Assembly (NCBI GenBank): GCA_016208305.1
Contig: JACQYI010000064.1
Coordinates: 1-64,000 of the forward strand
Length of the DNA: 64,000 bases
Reading direction: 5' to 3'
Origin: Oscillatoriophycideae cyanobacterium NC_groundwater_1537_Pr4_S-0.65um_50_18
GTDB lineage: Bacteria; Cyanobacteriota; Cyanobacteriia; Elainellales; Elainellaceae
Below the pieces are notes generated by a model. It saw only the letters and a list, made by a program, of their open reading frames with translations, had not been told where the DNA came from and ran no database searches. Positions 52,391 through 61,482 of the stretch are shown here, piece after piece. Numbering within the stretch: the stretch's first letter is position 1; each line of letters starts with the position of its first letter. A program made the translations under genes and the position numbers.

Positions 52391-52577
52391 TTTGACCCGT
52401 CGAAATGCTGTAAAAAGCGCAATATCTCAGCCGTTAGAGATGACTTGACGCGACACTAGAACGCTACCACGACACGATTTGCGAATTCACCGAACGGTGA
52501 AGGCAGAACGGTTAAGATAGCGGGTGAGAATCATGCCTTATTTCATTGGCTTCACTCTAATTTTTGACTTGAACCCT

Positions 52578-53042
52578 ATGTCGCAGCATTCTTCGATCGC
52601 CCGAATAGCTCTGATGCAGCCCTGCTTGCTGGCCTGTGCCCTGTCAATTGCTCTGCTGCCCGTCAAAGCTCAACCGATTGCTCCAGTTTCGCTGGCTCAG
52701 CCTGCGCTGTCGATCGCCCAGGCACCTGCAGTGCCTCAGACGCGACCTATAGCGGCAGTAGCTGAAGAATTTGCAAACTTGATGGTGCAGGGAGACTTTG
52801 TGCAGGCTTGGCAATACATCCATCCTTCTCTGCGCACGAGCTGGTCGCCTGTAGACATGCAGGAAAGTTGGCATGATCTGCAAGATCGCACAGGAGCTTT
52901 TAAGCAGTTCACGACTTTTCGCGAGGATGGCGAAACTGTGGTGCTGGCAGATACCCAGTTTGAAAAAGTCAGCGATAACCTCGTGATCATTTTTGATGAC
53001 ACGCGCCAATGGATTGTGGGTGTGGACTTTCCTCAGGAGTGA
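52578..53042 (+). CDS. Exported DUF3887-like protein
   Basis: 154 residues from the ATG at 52578 (MSQHSSIARIALM); the frame is open 18 codons upstream. A signal peptide (about 1-35) is followed by a Pro/Ala-rich spacer and a domain of about 90 residues (AVAEEFANLMVQGDFVQAW ... HDLQDRTGAFKQF ... NLVIIFDDTRQWIVGVDF) of the cystatin-like DUF3887 type. This fold is usually a binding or accessory domain; function unknown. Single gene. Confidence 0.75.
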   Translation: MSQHSSIARIALMQPCLLACALSIALLPVKAQPIAPVSLAQPALSIAQAPAVPQTRPIAAVAEEFANLMVQGDFVQAWQYIHPSLRTSWSPVDMQESWHDLQDRTGAFKQFTTFREDGETVVLADTQFEKVSDNLVIIFDDTRQWIVGVDFPQE

Positions 53043-53066
53043 TCAAGCTTCAGGTGCGATCAGGCT

Positions 53067-53495
53067 TCAGGCGCGATCGCCAATTTGGGCAAACTCCACT
53101 TCGCCAAAAATGGCAGAAGCATGGGCGTAATATTTGAACTCCATTAAGTTGTCAAACGGGTCTGCCAAAAAGAAGGTGCGATGTTCGAGAGGCAGACCCG
53201 TAAACCGATACTTGGGTTGCTGATAGAAAGACAGTCCCTGCCGCTGCGATCGCTCTAACAGCGTTTCCCAATCTGACTCAGCCGTGAAAATCAGCCCGAA
53301 ATGTCGGGGATAAATTCCTTTCTGGGGAGCGCTTGGCTCAGCCAGATGGGCCACTAACTGATGACCATATAGGTTCAAAATTACTGAATTGGGGCTTTCT
53401 CGCCCGATTTCGCAGCCCAGCCCTCCGGCATAAAAGGCTTTGGCTTGGGCTATGTCTGAGACTGGAAAGGCCAGATGGAAAAGAACTGGATGCAT
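53067..53495 (-). CDS. VOC-family (glyoxalase/bleomycin-resistance fold) protein
   Basis: 142 residues with a single vicinal-oxygen-chelate module pair: FHLAFPVSDIAQAKAFYAG at the start (His7 as metal ligand candidate), HFGLIF in the middle and MEFKYYAHAS near the end with the usual Glu. Such proteins are metal-dependent lyases, dioxygenases or binding proteins; substrate unknown. It lies 29 bases downstream of rsmD on the same strand and may be part of the hisH-rsmD unit. Confidence 0.85.
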   Translation of the reverse strand: MHPVLFHLAFPVSDIAQAKAFYAGGLGCEIGRESPNSVILNLYGHQLVAHLAEPSAPQKGIYPRHFGLIFTAESDWETLLERSQRQGLSFYQQPKYRFTGLPLEHRTFFLADPFDNLMEFKYYAHASAIFGEVEFAQIGDRA

Positions 53496-53523
53496 TTTAA
53501 ATTTCCGTTTATTTCTGCTTAAT

Positions 53524-54093
53524 TTAGGGCGGCGAGCTGTCCAAATTCTGGAGGCTGTAAAAGGTTAGGGCAGTGCTGCCGTATACTTTTTGGCGGACGA
53601 TCGCCAAATGGCCTATGCGTTCTGGTAAAGCGCGATCGGGGCTATGTTCGGCAGCCAGCTCACCAGACTCTGCCAAAAGGCTGTGATGGTCGATCGCCTC
53701 TAGCACGGGCAAATACAGGTTGCCTGCATAAGGCGGATCGAAGTAGATGCGATCGAACTTTTGCGATCGCTGCGCTAAAGAAGGCAGTTTAGCAGTAACA
53801 TTGCCTCGGATCACCTGAAATTTTTGCCCTGAGCCTGCTACCTGCTGCCAGTTTTGCTGTATGATGTCACAGGCTCGGCCAGACTCCTCAATACCCACGA
53901 CATCGATTGCCCCCCGGCAGAGAGCCTCGGCTGCCATTGCTCCTGTGCCCGCACACAAATCTAGCCAACGACACCCCTCAATGTTGCCTTGCCAAATGTT
54001 GAACAATGCCTGCCGCACCCGTGAAGGAGTGGGGCGAGTGGCGAGTCCTGGTAAGGTTTTTAGCGGGCGATTGCCGTAGATTCGGAGAGACAT
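53524..54093 (-). CDS. rsmD: 16S rRNA (guanine966-N2)-methyltransferase RsmD
   Basis: 189 residues. SAM-dependent methyltransferase of the small ribosomal subunit. Marks: GLATRPTPSRVRQALFNI at about 16-33, SAM-binding LDLCAGTGAMAAEAL at 44-58 and catalytic FDPPY at 118-122. The gene overlaps the end of hisH by 34 bases, so translation is probably coupled. Confidence 0.93.
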   Translation of the reverse strand: MSLRIYGNRPLKTLPGLATRPTPSRVRQALFNIWQGNIEGCRWLDLCAGTGAMAAEALCRGAIDVVGIEESGRACDIIQQNWQQVAGSGQKFQVIRGNVTAKLPSLAQRSQKFDRIYFDPPYAGNLYLPVLEAIDHHSLLAESGELAAEHSPDRALPERIGHLAIVRQKVYGSTALTFYSLQNLDSSPP

Positions 54094-54719
54094 GAGCGAT
54101 CGCGCACCAGCGCCACAAAGTTTGACAAGATTTGCAGCCCGCTGACCGATGACTTTTCGGGGTGAAACTGCACCGCCATGAGATTATCTTGGGCGATCGC
54201 GGCTGTCACGGTTTGACTGCCATGAGTAATCGTGGCTGCTGTTGCCGCAGCATTGCTGGGATCAGCATAGTAAGAATGGACAAAATAGAGCCACGGATCA
54301 TGGGGCAAGTTTTTCCAGAGCGGCAAGCGAGATTGTGTCATCTGGAGCTGGTTCCAGCCCATGTGAGGAATGGTGAGTCCTGGCTCAGGACGGAAGTGGC
54401 GCACCATTCCCGGAATGATGCCCAGCCCTGGCTCTACTCCTTCTTCACTGCCGTCTAACAAGATGTGCAAACCTAGGCAAATGCCCAGAAATGGTTTGCC
54501 GCTGGCAATAATGTCTTTGATCGGCTGGATGAGGTCACGCGATCGCAAATGCTGAATAGCTGGATCAAAGGCTCCCACTCCGGGTAAGACAACGGCATCG
54601 GCTTGCTCTAGATCTTTAACCGAATCGGTGACATGGGTCTTGGCTCCCGCATTTTCTAGCCCTTTGCAGGCTGAGTGGAGGTTTCCCATGTCGTAGTCAA
54701 TCACGGCAATCGTGGTCAT
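54060..54719 (-). CDS. hisH: Imidazole glycerol phosphate synthase glutaminase subunit HisH
   Basis: 219 residues. Class I glutamine amidotransferase that feeds ammonia to HisF in histidine synthesis. Triad: Cys81 (GICLGLH), His186 and Glu188 (QFHPEKS). The N-terminus IAVIDYDMGNLHSACKGLE is diagnostic. Other his genes are not adjacent, as is usual in cyanobacteria. The last 34 bases overlap rsmD. Confidence 0.95.
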   Translation of the reverse strand: MTTIAVIDYDMGNLHSACKGLENAGAKTHVTDSVKDLEQADAVVLPGVGAFDPAIQHLRSRDLIQPIKDIIASGKPFLGICLGLHILLDGSEEGVEPGLGIIPGMVRHFRPEPGLTIPHMGWNQLQMTQSRLPLWKNLPHDPWLYFVHSYYADPSNAAATAATITHGSQTVTAAIAQDNLMAVQFHPEKSSVSGLQILSNFVALVRDRSCLSESTAIAR

Positions 54720-55005
54720 GCGCGAGTCTCCTGGCTTTTGAGCGATCGAAGGCGGCTCTAGTGGGCTTCAATTCTAGTTTCAATAATAGCGCTTTGGGCT
54801 TGCATAACTGTACCTGGGGCAACTGTGAGAAATAGCCTTGTTCCTGCCCAAGATCCCCACCCTAACCGCCTTGACTGTAGCCGCGATCGGATGGGGATTG
54901 GCAAAAGTGACATGCTCTCATCAGGGGTACGCCTTGAAAGGTCAGCCTTGTGGAGATTGAGCCATGAACATTCCTGACCGCATAGGCTTAGCGGTAGACG
55001 TCTGG

Positions 55006-58000
55006 CTAAACCGGGGGTTCGGCAGGCGCTGCGGGTTCAGCAGGAGGAGCAGAGGGCAACACGGGAGATGTCGCCTCTGGGGCTGGAACCTCAGGAGTGG
55101 GCACAATGGAGGGCTGAGGTGCGGGTGGAGAGGCTATCTCTGACCACAGCGAGTAGCCCAATAGCCCCGCTACTAAACCACTCACGCCTATCAACACTGC
55201 CGAGAAAATCCAGGATGTGCCGCTGCTTTCGGGGCTAACCAAGGCAGGAGGCAAATATCCTTCTCCCTGACCATTTCCCGCAGTGTAGGCTGCCACATCT
55301 CGACCTCCATTGCCGTACTCCGGCTGGCTATATCCCTGATTGACATAAGCTTCAGATGACATATCCCGATCGAATTCTTCGAGTTGGGCTTCGAGCTGCT
55401 CTTGTGAGAGTTCTGAAGAATTCGTCGAGCTTTCCCAAACGGGTTCTATGCTGGGTTCTATGCTGGATTCTGTGAAAATGGGTAAGTCTATTTCTCGACG
55501 GGTTTCGACTTCATCATTCAAGGGGTCAATCCACTCTTCTTCTAAAGCCTGTTCATCAACCGTTGAGGCGACATTAGCTTCTTCCGCAAAATAGTCTTCT
55601 GGTTCGACTGACAAAGAAAGATTGGCAATGTCTTGGTTGAGATCCTGATCTAGCTCCTCATCCAAGGTGCTGAAATCCCTGTCTTCCAAGCTTTGTGTAG
55701 CCGTAAATTCTTCATCCCAATTAGGAAAGTCTGTTGCAGTCTCTTCTGTTTCTGCATCTACGGCGGCATTGACTGCTGCATCTATCGATAGGTCATCCGA
55801 ATCGACCAAAAGGTCATCTACCAAAAAGTCGATCGCTTCTTCGTCGGGCTGGTCAAGCAAGTCAGGGGGGAGATTGAGGAAATCACTATCAAGTTCTAGA
55901 TCGTTCTCTAAATCGCTAGAGGCATGGTTGAGATTATTGCCTGAAAAACCTTGTAGGGATGAACCTGTACGGCGATCGTCCAAGAAATCTAAGGGCAGAT
56001 CGAGATCATTATCGTCTGTATTAAAATCATTTGCGTCAGAAAGCTCAGGAACAGGTTGGGAGGCTGTCTCAGCTGTAGTTGTCAGATCCTCATCGTTTGC
56101 ATCTAAAAATTCAATGCCCAAATCATCCGGTGAAGTCTCATGCATGAGACTCGCTAACGGCTCATCGGGTGTGTTGTCCGAAAAATCAGAAAAGTCGAGC
56201 AGATCAGGGGAAGCATCGGCTTCAGCAGATTCCAGAGAGTCGATCGCCAATGAATTCTCAACAGCGTTATCCAATGGGCTATCGTCAAGGTCACTGAGGA
56301 ATTCTGTCGGTAAGTCAGCAATGGCGTTGTCAATGAGTGTGTCGTCACTCAAAACCTCATCACTAAATAGATCCTCTTGCATCTGCCCTGAGTCCTCTAA
56401 GAAAGGATCAGGTTCTTCCCCTAGATCTTCTAGAGACAGAGTTGCCAGAAGATCGGCTTCATCTAAGATTGATTCTTCAGAATCGTGCTCCAGCGGCTCT
56501 TGAAAGAGTGATTCAGAAGGGTCACTCAATGGATCATCTGACGCATCCAAAGAGAACTCTTCTGATGCAATCGGTAGGTCTGCGGCGATTGGATCTTCAG
56601 AAAATAGATTGCCAGAGGGCAAGTCTAGCAAGATGGCATTGTCATCGCTTAGATCGGCTGGATTATCTTGAAGCGGCTCGTCAAAGAGCAATAGATCATC
56701 CACCTCAGAGGTTGATTCTTGCAGGGAATCACCCAAGGCTGCGAGCGATAGGTCAGTATCTAGCTCTGATTCCAGTTCTAGCTCTGACTGCTCTAAAAAT
56801 AAGTCAGGCTCGTCAGACAATAGATCGATCGGTTCTTCGGGCAAAAGCTGCTCAGCAAATAGATCTTCTGACGGGTCTGAAGCTTCTGTGCGATCGAACA
56901 ATGGCTCCTCTTCTAACTCAAAAGAATGCTCGTCAGTTTCTGCCCAAAGGTTATCAAGCTGCTCTTCTAATAAGGGCAAAGGCAGATCCTGCTGAGGTTC
57001 TAAAGTTGGCTCGGTCACAGGCTCCGTCGTTTGGGCGATCGGGTCTACTGTAGGGTCTCCAAAGACATACTCGATCGGGTCTTCAGTCAAGCCTTGCAGA
57101 TCTTCTGTAAACAAAGGATCGGAGAGAGGTTGCAGCTCATCTTCAGCTCCTGCTGGAGACGAAAACTCCTCTAATCCTGTGGGAGTTTCATTCAATTCAG
57201 CGAAGAAATCAGGCTCAGCCAGTGGGTCAGCCAGTGGGTCAGTTGATGATTCTGCTTCTGCCAGCCAGCTATCTGCCGATTCTGAGGTGCTTTCGGTGAA
57301 TGATAGATCAGAGTCTAGTAAGTCAGGCTGAGGTTCTAAAGAGGCTTCAGAAGTTTCATTCAATTCAGCGAAGAAATCAGGCACAGCTAGGGGGTCAGCC
57401 AGTGGGTCAGTCGATAGTTCTGCTTCTGCTAGCCAGCTATCTGCCGATTCTGAGGTGCTTTCGGTGAATGAGAGATCAGAGTCCAGTAAGTCAGGCTGGA
57501 GATCTGCTGATTCTTCGGAGAACAAATCTGCGATCGCTGTATCGGCTGGTGTTTCTTCAGTCGGCCAATCTAGAGAAAAATCAGAAGACTCTTCAGTCAA
57601 TAAATCCTGCAATGAATCTGCTGGTTCAGAGGCGTCGTCGGCCAATAAATCCTGGAATGAATCCTCTAGTGCTGGCGTTTCGCTAAATTCACTCACGTCA
57701 GGGATAGTGACGTCAGGGATGGCGACATCGGGGATGGACACATCAGGGATGGACACATCCGGAATGGTGATATCAGTCTCGAAGTTGGATGAGGAGTCTG
57801 CAAACAAATCTAGAGCAGAATCTACGTCCGAATCTGCCGTTTCAGATGAATCACTCAAAGCCAGATCAAATGAGCCGTCAGGTTCATCTAGAAACAGATC
57901 GGTGGTGAGTTCAGTCTCAGGTTCGGCATCCAGATCGATCGCGGCTGCATCTAAAAAGAAATCTGTTTCAGAATCCCTGTCAGATTCAGCGATCGAGACA

Positions 58001-59076
58001 GGAGCATCGTCTGAAAATAGATCTTGAGTCGGCAGCTCCAACGAGTCCTCTGAAGAGGGTTCCTCACCAAATAGATCGTCCATGCTGGTGAAGTCGGGCG
58101 ATAAGTCTGCGTCGATCAAGTCAGCCGTCGGTGTTGCAGCGGCATCTGATTCTTCTGCTGCAAACAAGTCTGCTATTTCAGTAGAGGAATTTCTTTCGGG
58201 AAGCTCATCGGGGACGCTGGAGACTTCTGGGGCTTCTTCTGCAAATAAATCCTGAAACTCGGCCTCAGAGATTGGCTCTTCAGCATCCAAAGACAGGTCA
58301 AAATCTTGCGATGGTTCGGCAGATTGCTCTGCCCAAAGGCTTGCAAGCTGCGCTTCTAGCTGCTGCTGCTCAGGATCAGTGCTGAGAGGCTGTGGCACAT
58401 CGGTCGGTTCTTCAAAGTCTAGCCCTGCAAAATCTAATGTGTCGGGTAAGGATTCTGGCAGCGCCGTATCTTCAGCAAATTCGTTAAACAAAAGCGGCGA
58501 TTCCTCTGGGGCGATCGCCAAGGCGTCTTCGAGTGACGGCTCTCCCAGCAGCGCATCCTCTAACAGCAAGTCCTCTGACTCTGTGCGGTAGGGTGCAGGC
58601 TCTTCTAGAGGAGACTCTTCTAAACTAGAGAGATCAATCCCCAAATCGGTATCTGCTGCCAGTAGATCAGCACTCAGATCGGTCTGCCCATCTGGATCTG
58701 CGATTAGATCAGGCTCTACTGTTCGATCTGCTGGGTCTGGATCGACTGCAACCGCCAGTTCGGTGTCTAGATCGGGCATTGCGATCGCTAAATCTAGCTC
58801 TTGCATCCAGGCAGGCAGCATTGCCCCGCTTTGCTGACCCACAATGCGAACAAATCGAATCGATTCAACGCCCAAGTTGGCAATTCCTTTCTGGACAAAT
58901 GCCGTCAGGGCTTCGCGACTGGGAACTCGCTCAGCTTCCAGAACAACCTCTAATAGGTCTTCCTGACGCTCGACGGTAGCCGTCATACCCCTGGGCTGAA
59001 GCGATTGATTCATCAAGAGGGCGATCGCCTCTGGATCTCCCTGCTTGGCTAGTTCTAAAATATGTGGCTGTGTCAT
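55006..59076 (-). CDS. Giant acidic disordered protein with C-terminal membrane anchor
   Basis: 1,356 residues from the Met at 59076 (MTQPHILELAKQGDPEAIA); an upstream Met (59151) would add 25 residues. An N-terminal folded domain of about 95 residues (PHILELAKQGDPEAIALLM to FVRIVGQQSGAMLPAWMQEL) is followed by some 1,150 residues of Asp/Glu/Ser/Leu-rich low complexity, with short LF/LL-acidic repeats. Five IPDV-x units occur in a row (57697-57767), and one 56-residue block is duplicated. One membrane segment near the C-terminus (IFSAVLIGVSGLVAGLLGYS) precedes a Pro/Ala-rich tail. No enzyme motif; probably a scaffold or surface polymer. Very negative net charge. Nearby genes give no functional clue. 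Confidence 0.85.
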   Translation of the reverse strand: MTQPHILELAKQGDPEAIALLMNQSLQPRGMTATVERQEDLLEVVLEAERVPSREALTAFVQKGIANLGVESIRFVRIVGQQSGAMLPAWMQELDLAIAMPDLDTELAVAVDPDPADRTVEPDLIADPDGQTDLSADLLAADTDLGIDLSSLEESPLEEPAPYRTESEDLLLEDALLGEPSLEDALAIAPEESPLLFNEFAEDTALPESLPDTLDFAGLDFEEPTDVPQPLSTDPEQQQLEAQLASLWAEQSAEPSQDFDLSLDAEEPISEAEFQDLFAEEAPEVSSVPDELPERNSSTEIADLFAAEESDAAATPTADLIDADLSPDFTSMDDLFGEEPSSEDSLELPTQDLFSDDAPVSIAESDRDSETDFFLDAAAIDLDAEPETELTTDLFLDEPDGSFDLALSDSSETADSDVDSALDLFADSSSNFETDITIPDVSIPDVSIPDVAIPDVTIPDVSEFSETPALEDSFQDLLADDASEPADSLQDLLTEESSDFSLDWPTEETPADTAIADLFSEESADLQPDLLDSDLSFTESTSESADSWLAEAELSTDPLADPLAVPDFFAELNETSEASLEPQPDLLDSDLSFTESTSESADSWLAEAESSTDPLADPLAEPDFFAELNETPTGLEEFSSPAGAEDELQPLSDPLFTEDLQGLTEDPIEYVFGDPTVDPIAQTTEPVTEPTLEPQQDLPLPLLEEQLDNLWAETDEHSFELEEEPLFDRTEASDPSEDLFAEQLLPEEPIDLLSDEPDLFLEQSELELESELDTDLSLAALGDSLQESTSEVDDLLLFDEPLQDNPADLSDDNAILLDLPSGNLFSEDPIAADLPIASEEFSLDASDDPLSDPSESLFQEPLEHDSEESILDEADLLATLSLEDLGEEPDPFLEDSGQMQEDLFSDEVLSDDTLIDNAIADLPTEFLSDLDDSPLDNAVENSLAIDSLESAEADASPDLLDFSDFSDNTPDEPLASLMHETSPDDLGIEFLDANDEDLTTTAETASQPVPELSDANDFNTDDNDLDLPLDFLDDRRTGSSLQGFSGNNLNHASSDLENDLELDSDFLNLPPDLLDQPDEEAIDFLVDDLLVDSDDLSIDAAVNAAVDAETEETATDFPNWDEEFTATQSLEDRDFSTLDEELDQDLNQDIANLSLSVEPEDYFAEEANVASTVDEQALEEEWIDPLNDEVETRREIDLPIFTESSIEPSIEPVWESSTNSSELSQEQLEAQLEEFDRDMSSEAYVNQGYSQPEYGNGGRDVAAYTAGNGQGEGYLPPALVSPESSGTSWIFSAVLIGVSGLVAGLLGYSLWSEIASPPAPQPSIVPTPEVPAPEATSPVLPSAPPAEPAAPAEPPV
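57186..57498. repeat. 168-bp tandem duplication inside the acidic protein gene
   Basis: Segments 57186-57330 and 57354-57498 are nearly identical at an offset of 168 bases, encoding the block PDLLDSDLSFTESTSESADS onward twice (56-residue period). Only scattered base differences separate them, so the duplication looks recent. Confidence 0.9.
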
Positions 59077-59469
59077 AACTCTATTTAGCTCATCAACTGT
59101 TTTGCTTAATTTTTGCTTTACAATCTTGGCATTGGCTTGTTTTGCTCCCATTTAGCGCTGGTTTATTTCAGCTTACTGATATAGATCTGATATTTATCAT
59201 TGATATCTAGATTGATGTCTAGAGATTAATATTCATTAGATCTCCAGTTCACTGGCAGCCTTTGGTCTAAGCCTAATCATCAGCCCGATACAGATTAGTC
59301 TGATATAGGTGTACCTAAATATAGGTCAGCTCGATACAGGTCAGCCCGATGCAAGTTAGCTCGATATAGGTTAGCTCGATATAGGCCAGCCTGATACACA
59401 TAGTTTGCCCAATAGGTCTCCCAATAGTTTGTCTAGCAGTTTGTTCAGCCTCTTATTTCCTGCACACTT
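59077..59469. other. Divergent region with a 15-bp tandem array
   Basis: About 390 bases between the acidic protein gene and the GH57 gene. It contains the 8-unit array at 59281-59401 and, before it, words of the form GAT(A/G)TCTAGA repeated near 59202-59225. No coding frame supported. Confidence 0.6.
59281..59401. repeat. Eight tandem 15-bp units upstream of the GH57 gene
   Basis: Units follow the pattern (C/T)AGC(C/T)(C/T)GAT(A/G)(C/T)A(G/A)GT: 59281, 59296, 59311 (diverged, 16 bases), 59327, 59342, 59357, 59372 and 59387. There are no spacers, so this is a direct tandem array. It ends 68 bases before the GH57 start codon. Confidence 0.9.
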
Positions 59470-61059
59470 ATGAGTATTGGTTATCTTGCCCTCGTTCTCC
59501 ATGCCCATCTGCCCTTCGTCAGACATCCAGAAAGCGACTATGTCTTAGAAGAGGAGTGGCTATTCGAGGCAATTATAGAAACATACATCCCCTTGCTTCA
59601 TGTCTTTGAGGGACTCAAGCAAGACGGTGTAGATTTCAAGATAACCATGAGCATGACCCCTCCTCTGGTGTCGATGCTGCGCGACCCATTGCTTCAAGAT
59701 CGGTTTGATCACCACTTGGCTCAGCTCCAAGAGTTAACCGAGAGAGAAATAGGTCATAACGCTCAAAATGGGCACCTCCGATATTTGGCAGAATTTTATG
59801 CCACTGAGTCTAACAAGGTCAGGCAAACTTGGGAGCGCTATCAGCGAGATTTGGTAGGAGCCTTCAAGCAGTTTCAGGACAGCAACAACCTGGAAATCAT
59901 TACCTGCGGTGCGACTCACGGCTACTTTCCCTTAATGAAAATGTATCCACAGGCAGTCTGGGCGCAAATCCAGGTGGCCTGTGAGCATTATGAAGAGAAC
60001 TTTGGTCGTCCGCCTGTGGGCATGTGGCTCCCCGAATGTGCCTACTATGACGGCGTAGAGCGCCTGATTGCAGATGCAGGCATTCGCTACTTTCTCACCG
60101 ATGGTCATGGGGTGCTGTATGCACGTCCTCGCCCCCGCTTTGGGACTTACTCTCCCATCTTTACAGAAACTGGAGTGGCAGTCTTTGGACGCGATCATGA
60201 GTCTTCGCAGCAGGTATGGTCATCGGAAGTTGGCTATCCAGGTGCGCCTGAATACCGTGAGTTTTACCGCGATTTGGGCTGGGATGCGGAATACGAATAC
60301 ATCAAGCCCTATGTCATGCCCAACGGACAGCGCAAGAATACGGGCATCAAATACCACAAAATTACAGGTAAAGGGCTGAGCCTCAGCGAAAAAAATCTTT
60401 ACGATCCTTACTGGGCTAAAGAGAAAGCTGCTGACCATGCTGAAGACTTTATGCGCAATCGGGTGCAGCAGGTTGAGCATCTACATGGCATTATGCAGCG
60501 TCCGCCGATCATTGTTTCTCCTTATGATGCAGAGCTGTTTGGTCACTGGTGGTATGAAGGGCCGTGGTTTATTGACTATCTGTTCCGTAAAACCTGGTTT
60601 GACCAAAGCACCTATGAAATGACGCATTTGGCAGATTACCTGCAAAAGCATCCCACGCAACAGGTCTGCCGTCCGGCGCAGTCGAGCTGGGGCTTTCGAG
60701 GCTTTCATGAATATTGGCTCAACGAAACCAACTCTTGGATCTACCCGCATTTGCACAAGGCGGCAGAGCGGATGATTGAGCTGTCTAAGCGAGAGCCTGT
60801 AGATGAGCTAGAGTGGCGATCGCTCAATCAGGCTGCCCGCGAGCTGCTGCTGGCGCAGTCTTCTGACTGGGCGTTCATCATGCGAACGGGCACAATGGTG
60901 CCTTATGCCGTCCGCCGGACAAAATCTCACCTACAGCGGTTTAACAAGCTTTGGGAAGACATCTTGCAGGAAAAAATTGATTCGGGCTGGCTAGAAAAAG
61001 TCGAAGCGATCGATAATGTGTTTCCTTCCCTTAACTATCGGGTTTACCGACCCTTGTAG
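59470..61059 (+). CDS. GH57-family 1,4-alpha-glucan branching enzyme
   Basis: 529 residues, the size of GH57 branching enzymes. The beta/alpha7 catalytic domain starts ALVLHAHLPFVRHPE; nucleophile Glu189 lies in MWLPECAY and the acid Asp353 in VSPYDAELFGHWWYEGP. The helical C-terminal domain with RPAQSSWGFRGFHEYWLNETNSW is DUF1957-like. It would form alpha-1,6 branches in glycogen, alongside the usual GH13 GlgB, which is not in the window. Other GH57 activities (amylopullulanase, 4-alpha-glucanotransferase) are less likely given the sequence. Confidence 0.9.
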   Translation: MSIGYLALVLHAHLPFVRHPESDYVLEEEWLFEAIIETYIPLLHVFEGLKQDGVDFKITMSMTPPLVSMLRDPLLQDRFDHHLAQLQELTEREIGHNAQNGHLRYLAEFYATESNKVRQTWERYQRDLVGAFKQFQDSNNLEIITCGATHGYFPLMKMYPQAVWAQIQVACEHYEENFGRPPVGMWLPECAYYDGVERLIADAGIRYFLTDGHGVLYARPRPRFGTYSPIFTETGVAVFGRDHESSQQVWSSEVGYPGAPEYREFYRDLGWDAEYEYIKPYVMPNGQRKNTGIKYHKITGKGLSLSEKNLYDPYWAKEKAADHAEDFMRNRVQQVEHLHGIMQRPPIIVSPYDAELFGHWWYEGPWFIDYLFRKTWFDQSTYEMTHLADYLQKHPTQQVCRPAQSSWGFRGFHEYWLNETNSWIYPHLHKAAERMIELSKREPVDELEWRSLNQAARELLLAQSSDWAFIMRTGTMVPYAVRRTKSHLQRFNKLWEDILQEKIDSGWLEKVEAIDNVFPSLNYRVYRPL

Positions 61060-61133
61060 CCCTTGGCATCAAAGTAACGGAACAGCCAGAATGAAAGCAA
61101 GTCGCTTGGGCAATTTACGCTAGAGGATTAGCC

Positions 61134-61409
61134 ATGCATCTTTTGCCAATCGTTTTAGTCGCTGTTCCAGTCGCTTGGGGAATTGCAGCCTCCTGTCGCG
61201 ATCTGCTGAAAGTTCGCAGTACTGGCTGGAACTTGCAACCCGGTCAGCCATCAGAAAGCTTGCCTAGTGCCGCAGCGGAGCCGCTGGGATACATTGAGCC
61301 AGGTGCAGATCTTAAATCTGCGGTTCATGCGGTTAGCGAGAGCGTTCATACAGCAGAGGTTGGGATTGGCTCAGCGATCGAACAGATAGGGCACTTCCTC
61401 CACCACTAG
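61134..61409 (+). CDS. Small hypothetical protein
   Basis: 91 residues with GAGGA 7 bases before the ATG. A hydrophobic N-terminus (LLPIVLVAVPVAWGIAAS) could be an anchor or signal; the rest is polar with His at the end (GHFLHH). No family recognised. Located 74 bases after the GH57 gene on the same strand, so probably co-transcribed. Confidence 0.6.
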   Translation: MHLLPIVLVAVPVAWGIAASCRDLLKVRSTGWNLQPGQPSESLPSAAAEPLGYIEPGADLKSAVHAVSESVHTAEVGIGSAIEQIGHFLHH

Positions 61410-61446
61410 CGTCAGGCAGATCGATAGGTTAAGTGTGGCGGTCGGT

Positions 61447-61477
61447 GTGGCGGCTAATCGGGACGATTAGCCGCCAC
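61447..61477. terminator. Bidirectional terminator hairpin
   Basis: Perfect 14-bp stem GTGGCGGCTAATCG (61447-61460) / CGATTAGCCGCCAC (61464-61477) with a 3-base loop, between the convergent small hypothetical and dienelactone hydrolase-like genes. It lacks a T-run. Confidence 0.75.
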
Positions 61478-61482
61478 GTTGC

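Noticed and set aside
55667-58027. Long antisense frames (up to 278 codons) inside the acidic protein gene
   Set aside because: Low-complexity Asp/Glu/Ser codons give Ser-rich open antisense frames automatically; no start context or domain.
59281-59401. CRISPR array
   Set aside because: Units are 15 bp with no unique spacers, so this is a contiguous tandem repeat; no cas genes nearby.
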